Assembly (NCBI RefSeq): GCF_018424605.1 | Contig: NZ_QTKT01000001.1 | Location: forward strand, 248,001 to 312,000 | DNA length: 64,000 nucleotides | Direction: 5' to 3' | Source: Marinobacter lipolyticus | GTDB taxonomy: Bacteria; Pseudomonadota; Gammaproteobacteria; Pseudomonadales; Oleiphilaceae | Shown: piece after piece, positions 42,397 to 51,315 of the stretch | Position numbering within the stretch: the stretch's first letter is position 1 | Layout of the letters: every line of letters starts with the position of its first letter | The notes under the pieces: generated by a model | What the model saw: only the letters and a program-made list of their open reading frames with translations | Databases searched by the model: none | What the model was told of the DNA's origin: nothing | Position numbers and translations under genes: made by a program

Positions 42397-44662
42397 GCGT
42401 GATTGGCTCGATGGGCCCGGATTCATCCTGGGGAAGCACCCGGCCGATGACCGCAGTGTGGGGGTACCCCAGTGATTTGAGTTCCCGCACACAGGCCTCC
42501 GCCACATCCGCTGGCACACTCGCCAGCAAGCCACCGGCGGTCTGGGGGTCAAAAATCAGCGGGTAACGGGGGTGTTTCACCCACCGCTCCTGCTCGCGGA
42601 TACCCCGGCGCAAACGGATGTTGGCCGGCTGCAGTGAACTCAGAATGCCTGCGGCTGCCGTTTCCTCCGCGCCGGGCAGAACCGGAATCGACGAGAGATC
42701 CAGTTCGGCGTCCACGCCCGAAGGGCGGGTCATCTCCACCAGATGGCCCAACAGGCCGAACCCGGTCACGTCCGTACACGCCTTGGACCTGTAGCGATGC
42801 AGGCACTGGGCCGCCTTATAATTCGACTGAATCATTGAGGCCAGGGCGGCATCAATCCAGCGGCCCTTGGCGGCGAGCCTGGCGTGCGCCGCAAACAGGG
42901 TGCCGGTGCCGATCGGTTTGGTCAGGATGAGGGCATCGCCGGCCTTCAGGCCACCCTTGCTCATCACGTCTTCCGGATCAATCAGACCATTGACGGCGAA
43001 ACCCAGAGCCAATTCCCGGCCTTCTCCGGTGTGGCCACCGACCAGGGCGCAGCCGGCTTCGTTGAGAACCTGAACCGCACCGGACATCATCTGGAAAACC
43101 ACGTCTTCAACCTTCGACTCAATGCCGTAGGGCACCGTTGCCACCGCGGTTGCGCTCTGGGCCTCAGCACCCATGGCGAACACGTCGCCGAGACTGTGAT
43201 TGGCCGCTACCTGGCCGAACACGTAGGGATCGTCGATAAACGCACGGAAAAAGTCGACGGTGTGGACCACCGCTTTGCCCGGCGGCACACGCAGGACGGC
43301 GGCGTCATCGGGCGCGTGCAGACCCACCAGGATGTCATCGCGTTCGATGGGTTTAAGCTCACCCAGGGCGCGGGACAAAACCGTGCTGCCCACTTTCGCG
43401 CCGCAGCCGCCGCAACGCATGGCGACGGCGGAGATGGCCTGGGAGGCCTCTTCCGGGTTTTGCGCGGCGGTCGTGTCCGGCAGGGCGGCCGTGTCATCCA
43501 TGGCAGGCAGATTGCTGAATTTCTGCATGAAGCGGCGGTCGATCCAGTTTTTCCACCGCCACACCCAACTCCCTGCCACCGAAAAGTTACCTCGCGAGGC
43601 CACCGCGTACTGATCGCCGGTGCTGATCAGTGCCAGCCACTTTTTCTGTGGCTGGAACGGTGCCGGCGGTTTGCCAAGGGCCAGCCGTTTGAGATTGTCC
43701 GCCAGGGGAGGGCCCTGGCGCACGGCGAAGACCCCGGCTTTTTCCCGCGGGTGATTGACCACGTTGGCAATGTCGCCGGCGGCAAACACCGAATCGTCAT
43801 TTTCGCTCTGCAAGGTATCCCGCACGCGGATAAACCCGCCCTCATCGAGGTTGAGCCCGGTATCAGCCAGCCAGGCCGGCCCCCCGGCGCGGGTTACCCA
43901 GAGCACTTCATCCACGTCAATGGTTTCCCCGGACTCCAGGGCAAGCCGGCCCGCTTCCACCTTCGACACAGCAGAGCCAAGGTGCACCTTTACGCCACGG
44001 CTGCTGAGTTTTTCGGCGAAGACTGCGCGAACCTTGTCGTTATGGGTGGGCAGGATGGCCGAGGCGGCATCGAACAGATGAAAGTGGAGCTGGTCGGGAT
44101 CGAGACCCCGCTGCTTTAGCTCGTTTCGTAACCGAAACTGCATGGCCAGCGTGAGTTCCACACCGCCTGCGCCGGCGCCGACCACCGCAACGGTCATCGG
44201 CCCCTGGTGGTTTTCTATCCGTGTCAGCAGCGACAACCAGCGGTTGTTGAAACCGGTGATCGGTTTTACCGGCACAGCGTGGTCAGCCGCGCCCTGAACC
44301 TCTTCCACCCGGGGGGAGGAGCCGATGTTCACCGACAGGATATCGTAGGGTACATCGGGTCTGTTGCGGCAACGCACCCGCTTGCGGTTGCGGTCGATCC
44401 CTACCGCCTCGTCGCGATAGAAGCGCGCGCCGGCGTACTCGGCCAGTCGGCTGAGGTCAATGTGCACATCGTCGTAGGAGTAGTGTCCAGCCACGTAACC
44501 CGGCAGCATGCCGGAGTAGGGAGTGTGGGTGTCGCGGCAGATCAGGGTCAGCCGGACACCCGGAACCGGATTCATTGCGAACCGTTTCAACACTCCGACG
44601 TGGCTGTGCCCGCCGCCAATCAGGACAATGTCCCGTAATACAGGCTGTTCAGGCGTTCGCAT
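42386..44662 (-). CDS. selD: NADH dehydrogenase-like flavoprotein fused to selenide, water dikinase SelD
   Basis: A 758-residue fusion. Residues 1 to about 375 are an NDH-2-like FAD/NAD domain (IVLIGGGHSHVGVLKRFAMN, VAVVGAGAGGVELTLAMQFR, SVFAAGDIANVVNHPREKAG). Residues about 410-758 are SelD: VAMRCGGCGAKVGSTVLSRA holds the catalytic Cys/Lys region, PDDAAVLRVPPGKAVVHTVD and DVFAMGAEAQSATAVATVPY bind ATP, and TDVTGFGLLGHLVEMTRP follows. SelD makes selenophosphate from selenide and ATP; the flavoprotein half may supply reductant. The residue is Cys, not selenocysteine. The start overlaps the phasin-like stop (ATGA). The fusion is known from many proteobacteria. Confidence 0.94.
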   Translation of the reverse strand: MRTPEQPVLRDIVLIGGGHSHVGVLKRFAMNPVPGVRLTLICRDTHTPYSGMLPGYVAGHYSYDDVHIDLSRLAEYAGARFYRDEAVGIDRNRKRVRCRNRPDVPYDILSVNIGSSPRVEEVQGAADHAVPVKPITGFNNRWLSLLTRIENHQGPMTVAVVGAGAGGVELTLAMQFRLRNELKQRGLDPDQLHFHLFDAASAILPTHNDKVRAVFAEKLSSRGVKVHLGSAVSKVEAGRLALESGETIDVDEVLWVTRAGGPAWLADTGLNLDEGGFIRVRDTLQSENDDSVFAAGDIANVVNHPREKAGVFAVRQGPPLADNLKRLALGKPPAPFQPQKKWLALISTGDQYAVASRGNFSVAGSWVWRWKNWIDRRFMQKFSNLPAMDDTAALPDTTAAQNPEEASQAISAVAMRCGGCGAKVGSTVLSRALGELKPIERDDILVGLHAPDDAAVLRVPPGKAVVHTVDFFRAFIDDPYVFGQVAANHSLGDVFAMGAEAQSATAVATVPYGIESKVEDVVFQMMSGAVQVLNEAGCALVGGHTGEGRELALGFAVNGLIDPEDVMSKGGLKAGDALILTKPIGTGTLFAAHARLAAKGRWIDAALASMIQSNYKAAQCLHRYRSKACTDVTGFGLLGHLVEMTRPSGVDAELDLSSIPVLPGAEETAAAGILSSLQPANIRLRRGIREQERWVKHPRYPLIFDPQTAGGLLASVPADVAEACVRELKSLGYPHTAVIGRVLPQDESGPIEPITLRE

Positions 44663-45330
44663 CAGAGCGCTTTCTTGGCTTCGTCAGATAGCGTCGCAAA
44701 ACCCTTCATTTTGGAGAACGCCTGCAGCTTGTCTTTATCGGCCGCGGACGGATTGGCAATCTGCTCAATGGACGTGATGCCGGCGTCCTGCATTTTCTTG
44801 GCCGTAGCAGGGCCAATTCCCTTGACCCGGGTCAGGTCCCCTTTGTCAGCCGCCTTGGGTGCAGTGGCCTTGGCCGGCGCTTTCTTCGCGGCGGGCTTTT
44901 TCGCTGCGGGTTTCTTTGCTACTGCTTTCTTTGCCGCGGGCTTTTGGGCAGGCGCTTTCTGGGCTGGCTTGGTGGCGCTTTGCGGGCGGGTGTCATTCAG
45001 CTTGGCTTCGGCATTATCAGCGGCTGCTTTCAGCTCTTTCTTTGCTTCTTTACTGGCCATGCCCAGGCGTTCCAGCATGCTGTTCTGCAGCTCGTGGAAC
45101 TCGTTCATGCGGCGTTCGAACTCGTCGTTGAAGCGCTTCATCTCACGGTCACGGAGCTGATCAACTTCCTTCAGCAGTTTGCGCACCGGTTCCTGAATCT
45201 GGTTTTGCAGGGTGTCGAACTGTTTCAGTGCGTCGTTGATCAGGCTTTCGATCTGCGAGGAAGTCTTCTCGAATTCCTTGTTCACTTTTTTGACAATCTT
45301 ATCCACGCTTGGCTTGGCTTTCTTGCCCAT
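44662..45330 (-). CDS. Phasin-like coiled-coil protein with C-terminal helix-hairpin-helix
   Basis: A 222-residue protein. Residues 1-110 are helical and charged (KFEKTSSQIESLINDALK-like segments and LRDREMKRFNDEFERRMNE), a phasin-type amphipathic coil. Then comes an Ala-Lys-Pro rich linker with repeated KKPAAKK units, and finally residues 160-222 with LTRVKGIGPATAKKMQDAGI, a helix-hairpin-helix/SAP-like DNA-binding end. The ATG at 45330 has AAGGAG before it. Its stop overlaps the SelD fusion start by 4 bp, and it follows the PilZ gene by 46 bp. Phasins coat storage granules, but the DNA-binding end suggests a nucleoid-linked role; both are inferred. Confidence 0.8.
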   Translation of the reverse strand: MGKKAKPSVDKIVKKVNKEFEKTSSQIESLINDALKQFDTLQNQIQEPVRKLLKEVDQLRDREMKRFNDEFERRMNEFHELQNSMLERLGMASKEAKKELKAAADNAEAKLNDTRPQSATKPAQKAPAQKPAAKKAVAKKPAAKKPAAKKAPAKATAPKAADKGDLTRVKGIGPATAKKMQDAGITSIEQIANPSAADKDKLQAFSKMKGFATLSDEAKKAL

Positions 45331-45376
45331 GAAGGCTGTCTCCTTACGGTTTGAATCGAAGTGGGGGAGTGATGAA

Positions 45377-45775
45377 TCAGGCCGTTTGCTGCATGCCGGA
45401 GGCCGGACCGGAGGAACGCCGTGATCTGATCGATTTCTTTTTATTGACCACATCGCGAATGCGACGAAGCTTTTCCGACACCGGAGAATTACCAGAATCC
45501 GTAAACTCAAAGAAATCAATAGAATAAAAGAAGTTGCTGCAGTGCTTTCTACGCTCAGTGACCAGCCCGGAAACGCCTTCTGCCTGTATGTTCTCGAAGG
45601 GCATGTCCATGATCAGATCCAGGATCACCGTGTCGCCCGGATTAAAGACCTTATCGGTCTTCATCACGCATCCGTAGCTGTCGAGCTCAAACAGCCTGGC
45701 CTCGACGGTTTCCTTGCGGAATAGGCCGCGCTTGATGCGAAAGCGTGCGATAAGGTCTGGTAGTGCTTCGTTCAT
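45377..45775 (-). CDS. PilZ-domain-like protein
   Basis: A 132-residue protein resembling a PilZ c-di-GMP receptor: the fold shows RKETVEARLFELDSYGCVMK and VFNPGDTVILDLIMDMPFEN, followed by VSGLVTERRKHCSNFFYSID. The typical RxxxR and D/NxSxxG motifs are only weakly present, so nucleotide binding is uncertain. The C-terminal tail is basic. It is the first gene before the phasin-like gene and the SelD fusion. Confidence 0.6.
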   Translation of the reverse strand: MNEALPDLIARFRIKRGLFRKETVEARLFELDSYGCVMKTDKVFNPGDTVILDLIMDMPFENIQAEGVSGLVTERRKHCSNFFYSIDFFEFTDSGNSPVSEKLRRIRDVVNKKKSIRSRRSSGPASGMQQTA

Positions 45776-45918
45776 GAAAAATCTCAGGTTTTTCTTTGGT
45801 CCCGATGGTTATCCGGTACTACGAAACCCTGGGCGAATGATTAAACAATAGCCACACTTGGCGTCTTTCGCAACGCAGGCTGGTAAATTTGACTGCGCCT
45901 TCAGCGTTATACGATAAA

Positions 45919-45950
45919 CCCCTCAGGCAGTTCATCAACTGTCAGAGGGG
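45919..45950 (-). terminator. Hairpin after the GNAT-nitrilase gene
   Basis: CCCCTC and GAGGGG pair with an inner CAGTT/AACTG arm, 18 bp after the stop at 45968 on the minus strand. A short TTTAT tract follows on that strand, so it is a moderate terminator. Confidence 0.65.
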
Positions 45951-45967
45951 CCAACCATCCCGGGTAG

Positions 45968-47488
45968 TCACCTGGTTTTGATCTCATACATATCCGTGCG
46001 TCGATCCTTCAGGTTTGTCACCGAGCCTTCGTTTCTCACCAGTTTCAGCTTTTCCAGATCCATGTCGGAGAACATGATCATTTCGGTGTTCGGTGTCGTT
46101 TCCGCCATCACCGCATCGTGGGGGAACGCGAAGTCTGAGGGAGAGAAAACCGACGACTGGGCGTACTGCACGTCGAGGTTCTCCACTTTCGGCAGGTTGC
46201 CGACACTGCCGGTGATCACTACATAACATTCGTTTTCGATGGCCCTGGCCTGAGCGCAATGACGCACTCGCAGGTAGCCGTTCTTGGTATCAGTCCAGAA
46301 CGGTACGCAAATAATGTCGACCTCCTGGTTGGCGGCAATGCGGCCAAGCTCCGGGAATTCAATGTCGTAACAGATCATGATAGCGACCCGGCCGGCATCG
46401 GTGTCGAACACCTGAAACTGGTCGCCGCCCTCAATCACCCAGTCTCTGCGCTCGTGCGGGGTGATGTGAATCTTGCGCTGCTCATCGACGCGGCCATCCC
46501 GGTGGCACAGATAGGACACGTTGTAGACCCGGTCGTTTTCCAGCAGAGGCATTGAGCCGGTCACGATGTTGATGTTGTAGCTGACCGCCATTTCCGACAT
46601 TTCGTTGCGGAACTGCTCGGTGAATCCGGCCAGAAAGCGGATCGCGCGGGTCTGATCCATCTGGTCGGTCAGGCCCATCAACGGCGCATTGAAGAACTCG
46701 GGAAACAGCGCAAAGTCGCTCTTGTAATCAGAGAGCGCATCAACAAAGTACTCAACCTGCTTGAGCACCTCATCCACCGAGGTGAATTCCCGCATCTGCC
46801 ATTGCACCGCACCCATGCGGACCTGGGTCTTCTTGGTGCTCAGCACTGACGACGGTGGTGTATACAGAATGTTCCGCCATTCCAGCAAGGTGGCGTAGCC
46901 AAGGGATTTTTCATCCTCCGGCAGGTATTTGTGCATCAGCCGGGTGACCTGAAAATCGTTGGACAGCTGGAACGTCAGAATCGGGTCGTAGATTTCCTTG
47001 CGATCCACCCGCTGGATGTACTCTGCCGGCGAATACTGGTCCGCGTACTTGTGGTAACTGGGGATGCGCCCGCCGGCGAGAATGGCGCGGAGATTCATGG
47101 ACCGGCACAGTTCCTTGCGTGCCTCGTACAACCGCCGGCCAAGCCGGTAACCCCGGTATTCCGGGTGGATAAACACGTCCAGCCCGTAAAGCGAGTCGCC
47201 CTTCGGGTTGTGCCAGATTTTCTCGTTTCGCAGGATGAGGTCGTCATAGGTGTGCGGGTTGCTGAAACGCTCATACTTAACGCACACGGTCAGCGCCACC
47301 GCGATCAGTTCGCCAGAGTCCTCAATGCAGATCTGGCCATCGGGAAACTGCTCCACCAGCGCCTTGATGGTTTCTCTCGGCCAGGCTCCGCCAATGTCGT
47401 CGTAGATCCGGTCCATCAGCTGCTGAAGCTGTTCGTAATCGTCCAGCGTGAGGTTGCGAAGATTGAGGTGCAGTTCTTCATGGGCCAT
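45968..47488 (-). CDS. Bifunctional GNAT acetyltransferase / carbon-nitrogen hydrolase
   Basis: A 506-residue two-domain enzyme. Residues 1-200 are a GNAT domain, with IHPEYRGYRLGRRLYEARKE (acetyl-CoA motif A) near residue 107. Residues about 220-495 are a nitrilase-type hydrolase with the Glu-Lys-Cys triad: FALFPEFFNAPL, DEQRKIHITPHERRD and VAIMICYDIEFPELGR. QVFDTDAGRVAIM and CVPFWTDTKNGYLRVRHCAQ match the family. The fusion is common in gammaproteobacteria. The hydrolase cleaves amide C-N bonds of an unknown small molecule; the GNAT part may acetylate or sense it. It is monocistronic, with a terminator-like hairpin after it. Confidence 0.93.
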   Translation of the reverse strand: MAHEELHLNLRNLTLDDYEQLQQLMDRIYDDIGGAWPRETIKALVEQFPDGQICIEDSGELIAVALTVCVKYERFSNPHTYDDLILRNEKIWHNPKGDSLYGLDVFIHPEYRGYRLGRRLYEARKELCRSMNLRAILAGGRIPSYHKYADQYSPAEYIQRVDRKEIYDPILTFQLSNDFQVTRLMHKYLPEDEKSLGYATLLEWRNILYTPPSSVLSTKKTQVRMGAVQWQMREFTSVDEVLKQVEYFVDALSDYKSDFALFPEFFNAPLMGLTDQMDQTRAIRFLAGFTEQFRNEMSEMAVSYNINIVTGSMPLLENDRVYNVSYLCHRDGRVDEQRKIHITPHERRDWVIEGGDQFQVFDTDAGRVAIMICYDIEFPELGRIAANQEVDIICVPFWTDTKNGYLRVRHCAQARAIENECYVVITGSVGNLPKVENLDVQYAQSSVFSPSDFAFPHDAVMAETTPNTEMIMFSDMDLEKLKLVRNEGSVTNLKDRRTDMYEIKTR

Positions 47489-47530
47489 AACTGGGAGGCT
47501 CCCGAGAAAAATGAAAAAGTCCGGCGTAGT

Positions 47531-47548
47531 ACGACGGCAGGCCGTCGT
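47531..47548. repeat. 18-bp inverted repeat upstream of the GNAT-nitrilase gene
   Basis: ACGACGGC-AG-GCCGTCGT is symmetric with only two central bases. On the minus strand it lies 76 bp after the substrate-binding gene stop and is followed about 10 bases later by TTTTT, so it may be a weak terminator. It could equally be an operator 43 bp from the next start. Confidence 0.45.
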
Positions 47549-47623
47549 CCGATCTGCACGATTTTAACAGAAGGTACTAAAGACTTCGCATCGGGTATTG
47601 GAAAGGCTTACGAAGCTTAAGAG

Positions 47624-48568
47624 CTAGCGACTGAAAATCTCAAGGCGCCGACGCAGGTCGTCGAGCGTTTGGCGCCCGATGCTGCGGGATTCTTCGCTCA
47701 GGAACGGGTTGCTCAGCACAATCACCTGGCGGCGCTCGAGCCTGAGCTCTTCGAGCGGCTCACCGTAGTATTCCCGAAGGAACCGGCCGAAACTACCATC
47801 CATAATTGCTCGTTCCATGCCCAGTTGCAGGCGGTGAGCCGTCAGGTAATCATCGGGCGCAGTGAAAAAGTAGGATGGCATGGGATAGGCCAGAAGCAAG
47901 TTGGGCTCGATAACAAGATCTGGATCATTTTCGATATCCAGGTCAAACGTGACTTCGCTCACACCACGGGCGAAGCAGTCAAAGCGGTTGTTCCTGAGCA
48001 TATTAAACAGCACTTCGTACCTGGTGTGGGTAACCACCGGAACATCATTCTTCCGAAGGATATCGGCGTCCGGCCAGTGCACGCCCTGGCCGATACGGAT
48101 GCCGCGGTTTCGGAGGTCTTCCAGGGAGCGCAGGCCTTCAAATAGGGGTAGGGCATGGGGCATCACCACACAGACCCGGAAGCCAAGCAGCCCGCCATCA
48201 ATTGGAATTGGAATCGCCAGCAACGCCGACTCCCGTTCCCGACTGCTGGCAACATTTGCGATTTGCACCAGCCCGGACCTTGATTCCGCCAATTCACGCA
48301 GGACACGGCCCTGGCCCATTTCAATGCTGCGAATAATCTCAAAATCACCGTACTCCGGTGTTTTGGCGAAAGCGAGGCGGAGCAGGGCATGAATGGCGGG
48401 GCTGTCGTAGTTTCGGTACCACAGTTTGTATTCCGTAACCCCGGGAGGTTGATACCGGTCGGCCATTGCCGGAAGGGGCATCAACAGGGCAAAAAAAACG
48501 AGCAGCCCCCGCGCCACGCGTGTAACGGGAAGTCTCGGGATTTCAGGCCTTGAGAGATCGCTGGCCAT
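47624..48568 (-). CDS. Periplasmic solute-binding-like protein (transporter substrate-binding fold)
   Basis: A 314-residue protein with an N-terminal signal (ARGLLVFFALLMPLPAMADR, cleavage after AMA). The mature part resembles the type II substrate-binding fold: YKLWYRNYDSPAIHALLRLA, LLAIPIPIDGGLLGFRVCVV, GLRSLEDLRNRGIRIGQGVH and VLFNMLRNNRFDCFARGVSE. ALPLFEGLRSLEDL and the short NNRFDC hinge segment are typical. No permease is nearby, so it may be a sensor or signalling domain rather than part of an importer. The ligand is unknown. Confidence 0.75.
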   Translation of the reverse strand: MASDLSRPEIPRLPVTRVARGLLVFFALLMPLPAMADRYQPPGVTEYKLWYRNYDSPAIHALLRLAFAKTPEYGDFEIIRSIEMGQGRVLRELAESRSGLVQIANVASSRERESALLAIPIPIDGGLLGFRVCVVMPHALPLFEGLRSLEDLRNRGIRIGQGVHWPDADILRKNDVPVVTHTRYEVLFNMLRNNRFDCFARGVSEVTFDLDIENDPDLVIEPNLLLAYPMPSYFFTAPDDYLTAHRLQLGMERAIMDGSFGRFLREYYGEPLEELRLERRQVIVLSNPFLSEESRSIGRQTLDDLRRRLEIFSR

Positions 48569-48740
48569 AGCTGTCTTTCTCCGTGCTTCCGTGTTGCGGG
48601 AAAGGGGTATCCACGCAGTTTAGAACAGAAATAATTGAAATAGCCGGGCGTAATTCTAAAAAACTGTAAAACCCTCTTGCGGGGGACAGAATCGGCCTGC
48701 AATGATTCGATCAATCTGGATTCACATGGAACGCACCATT

Positions 48741-49292
48741 ATGGCACTTATCGACAACCTTATCGGCGCCACCGGCCAATGGGTTTCAAGCAGCGACCCG
48801 CAAGCGCCCATTACCAGCCCGCTTGCGTGGCTGAAGAAAACCAGTGGCTACGCCGCGGTGAACCGGATCATCGGCATGGCTATTCCGTTTGCGCCGAGAA
48901 ACGGTTTCAGCGTCGAGGAAGTGCGCCCGGGATACGTCAAGGCAAGGATTCGTCTGAAGGGAAACAAGAACCATTTTGGCAGCCTGTACGCCGGCGCCTA
49001 TTTTCTGGTGGCGGAAATTCCGGGTGGTGTACTCACGCTGTTCGACCTGGGGCCGGCCTACACGCCGATCCTGAAGGAGATGACACTGCAGTTTCTGCAG
49101 GCAGCCAATTCTGACGTTACCGTGACCTTCGAGCTGGACGAAGCCACCGTCCGGGCGATCAAAGCGGAAGCGGATGCCACCGGCCGCGCGGCGTTCGAGC
49201 TGCAAGGCGCCCTGTACGACGACGAGGGCAACCATGTGGCCACGTCGGTGGCACAATACCGGGTCCGTAAAAAAGGCTTTACGCCGGGCTGA
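48741..49292 (+). CDS. DUF4442 hotdog-fold protein (thioesterase-like)
   Basis: A 183-residue protein of DUF4442 type: [20 protein letters not shown] (strand 1), [20 protein letters not shown] (hotdog helix with substrate edge), [20 protein letters not shown] and [20 protein letters not shown]. The fold hydrolyses acyl-thioesters, but direct evidence for the substrate is lacking. The ATG at 48741 was chosen; an upstream in-frame ATG at 48726 and one at 48702 are possible. It is convergent with recQ (end overlap of 14 bp). Confidence 0.75.
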   Translation: MALIDNLIGATGQWVSSSDPQAPITSPLAWLKKTSGYAAVNRIIGMAIPFAPRNGFSVEEVRPGYVKARIRLKGNKNHFGSLYAGAYFLVAEIPGGVLTLFDLGPAYTPILKEMTLQFLQAANSDVTVTFELDEATVRAIKAEADATGRAAFELQGALYDDEGNHVATSVAQYRVRKKGFTPG

Positions 49293-51135
49293 GCCCGTTC
49301 AGCGCCTCAAGGAAGATCGCGCCGTATTTTTCCAGCTTGGCCGCCCCCACGCCATTCACTTCCGCCAGTTCGCTCAACGTGGCGGGCCGGCGCTCCAGCA
49401 TGTCGAACAGCGTTGTGTCGTGAAAAATCACGTAGGGCGGCACGCCCTGCTTGTCGGCCAGGGCCTTGCGGCAGGCCCGCAGTGCCTCCCATCCGGCCTG
49501 ATCGGTAATCTGATCACTGATCTTTGCGCGGGCGCTGCCCGACCCGCTGCGCCCGGACGTTTTGGCAGGCGCAGGATCCTTGCGCAACTGAATGGGCTCC
49601 TGGCCCTTGAGTAACGGGCGGCATGCCTCGGTAAGCTGCAGCGAGCCAAAACCTTCCGGGTCCGCCCGCAGGTACCCATTGGCCACCAGCTGTCGGTACA
49701 CCGATTTCCACTCGTTGACCGACAGCTCCGTGCCGATCCCAAAGGTGGAGACTTTATCGTGGCCAAACTGGCGGATGCGCTCGTTCTCCGATCCTCTCAA
49801 CACGTCAATCAGGTAGGTCACGCCGTAGCGCTGGCCGGTGCGAAACACGCATGACAGCGCTTTCTGAACGGCGACGGTGCCATCCCAGGTTTCCGGCGGG
49901 TTCAGGCAGGTATCGCAGTTGCCGCAGGGCTCTTCGAGGGTATCGCCAAAATAGCGCAGTAAGACCTGACGTCGGCAACTGGTGACTTCACACAGCCCGA
50001 GCATGGCGTCCAGTTTCTGTCGCTCCACGCGCTTGAACTGATCGTTGCCCATCGAGCCCTCGAGCATCTGCCGCAGCTTGATCACATCCTGCAGCCCATA
50101 CACCATCCACGCCGTGGAGGGTTTACCGTCCCGCCCGGCACGGCCGGTCTCCTGATAATAGGCTTCCAGGCTCTTGGGCAGATCCAGGTGCGCAACAAAG
50201 CGCACGTCCGGTTTGTCGATGCCCATACCGAAGGCGATGGTGGCGACCACAATCACACCATCCTCACGCAGGAAACGCTCCTGGTGGCGCGCCCGGTCAG
50301 GTGCGCTTAGCCCGGCGTGATAGGGCAGTGCTGTGTAGCCTTTGTCACTGAGCATGCGCGCGGTGGCATCCACCTTGTTGCGGGACAGGCAGTAAACGAT
50401 CCCGCAATCACCCTCATGTTCCGCTTTAATAAAATCCAGCAACTGTTTGTTGGCGTTCGTTTTTGGTGAGATTCGATACTGAATGTTCGGGCGATCAAAC
50501 CCGCTGACAAAGTGCCGTGCCTCGGTCAGCGACAGCCGCTCCGCGATTTCTTTCCGGGTACGTTCATCGGCCGTTGCCGTCAACGCGATGCGGGGCACGG
50601 AAGGAAATTCCCCGGCCAGCAGGCTGAGTTCCAGATAGTCCGATCGGAAGTCATGGCCCCACTGGGACACACAATGGGCTTCGTCAATGGCGAACAGGGA
50701 GATCGACGCGTGGTGGAGCAGATCCAGGGTGCGTGGCTGGATCAGGCGTTCCGGTGCGCAGTAGAGCAAATCCAGTTCACCGGTCATCAGCGCGTTTTCG
50801 GTATCCCGGGCCTGCGCAAAGTCCATGGTGGAGTTGAGGAAGGCAGCCCGAACACCGAGTTCGTTCAACGCTGCGACCTGATCCTGCATCAGTGCGATCA
50901 GTGGCGAGATCACCACCGCTGTGCCCGGCCGCACCAGCGCCGGCACCTGGTAACACAGGGACTTACCGCCCCCGGTCGGCATCAATACCAGCGCATCGCC
51001 ACCGTTGACCACTTCGCGAATAATGTCGCCCTGGAGCGGGCGGAATGTCTCGTAGCCGAAAACCTCATGCAGTACCTGCTCCGGGTCTTTCGCTGAGATG
51101 GTCGGGCGTTCTGTGCTGAGCTGATCGAAGTCCAT
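49279..51135 (-). CDS. recQ: ATP-dependent DNA helicase RecQ
   Basis: A 618-residue superfamily 2 helicase. Walker A is [19 protein letters not shown] near residue 48, the DEAH box is [20 protein letters not shown], and motif VI is [19 protein letters not shown]. The zinc cluster is [20 protein letters not shown] with CGNCDTC, then a winged helix and a C-terminal HRDC domain ([40 protein letters not shown]). RecQ unwinds DNA in recombination repair. I chose the ATG at 51135 because family N termini match; the frame is open to 51222. It is convergent with the DUF4442 gene. Confidence 0.96.
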   Translation of the reverse strand: MDFDQLSTERPTISAKDPEQVLHEVFGYETFRPLQGDIIREVVNGGDALVLMPTGGGKSLCYQVPALVRPGTAVVISPLIALMQDQVAALNELGVRAAFLNSTMDFAQARDTENALMTGELDLLYCAPERLIQPRTLDLLHHASISLFAIDEAHCVSQWGHDFRSDYLELSLLAGEFPSVPRIALTATADERTRKEIAERLSLTEARHFVSGFDRPNIQYRISPKTNANKQLLDFIKAEHEGDCGIVYCLSRNKVDATARMLSDKGYTALPYHAGLSAPDRARHQERFLREDGVIVVATIAFGMGIDKPDVRFVAHLDLPKSLEAYYQETGRAGRDGKPSTAWMVYGLQDVIKLRQMLEGSMGNDQFKRVERQKLDAMLGLCEVTSCRRQVLLRYFGDTLEEPCGNCDTCLNPPETWDGTVAVQKALSCVFRTGQRYGVTYLIDVLRGSENERIRQFGHDKVSTFGIGTELSVNEWKSVYRQLVANGYLRADPEGFGSLQLTEACRPLLKGQEPIQLRKDPAPAKTSGRSGSGSARAKISDQITDQAGWEALRACRKALADKQGVPPYVIFHDTTLFDMLERRPATLSELAEVNGVGAAKLEKYGAIFLEALNGLSPA

Positions 51136-51315
51136 GGAATGCCAGTGTCGCGATACAGGAATGGTGAATGCCTTACAAAGAGGGACGAAATCATACCAGA
51201 TTCGCCGGTACAGTAGAGGCAAACGAACGGCAGAAACGCTACAATACCGCGTTTTATTTTGTCATCGCCCCCTGAACTGCAGACCTTGACTGACACAGAC
51301 AACAACAGGAACTCC

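Noticed and set aside
42386-44662. Selenocysteine-containing SelD
   Set aside because: The catalytic position is encoded as Cys with no in-frame TGA in the coding sequence.
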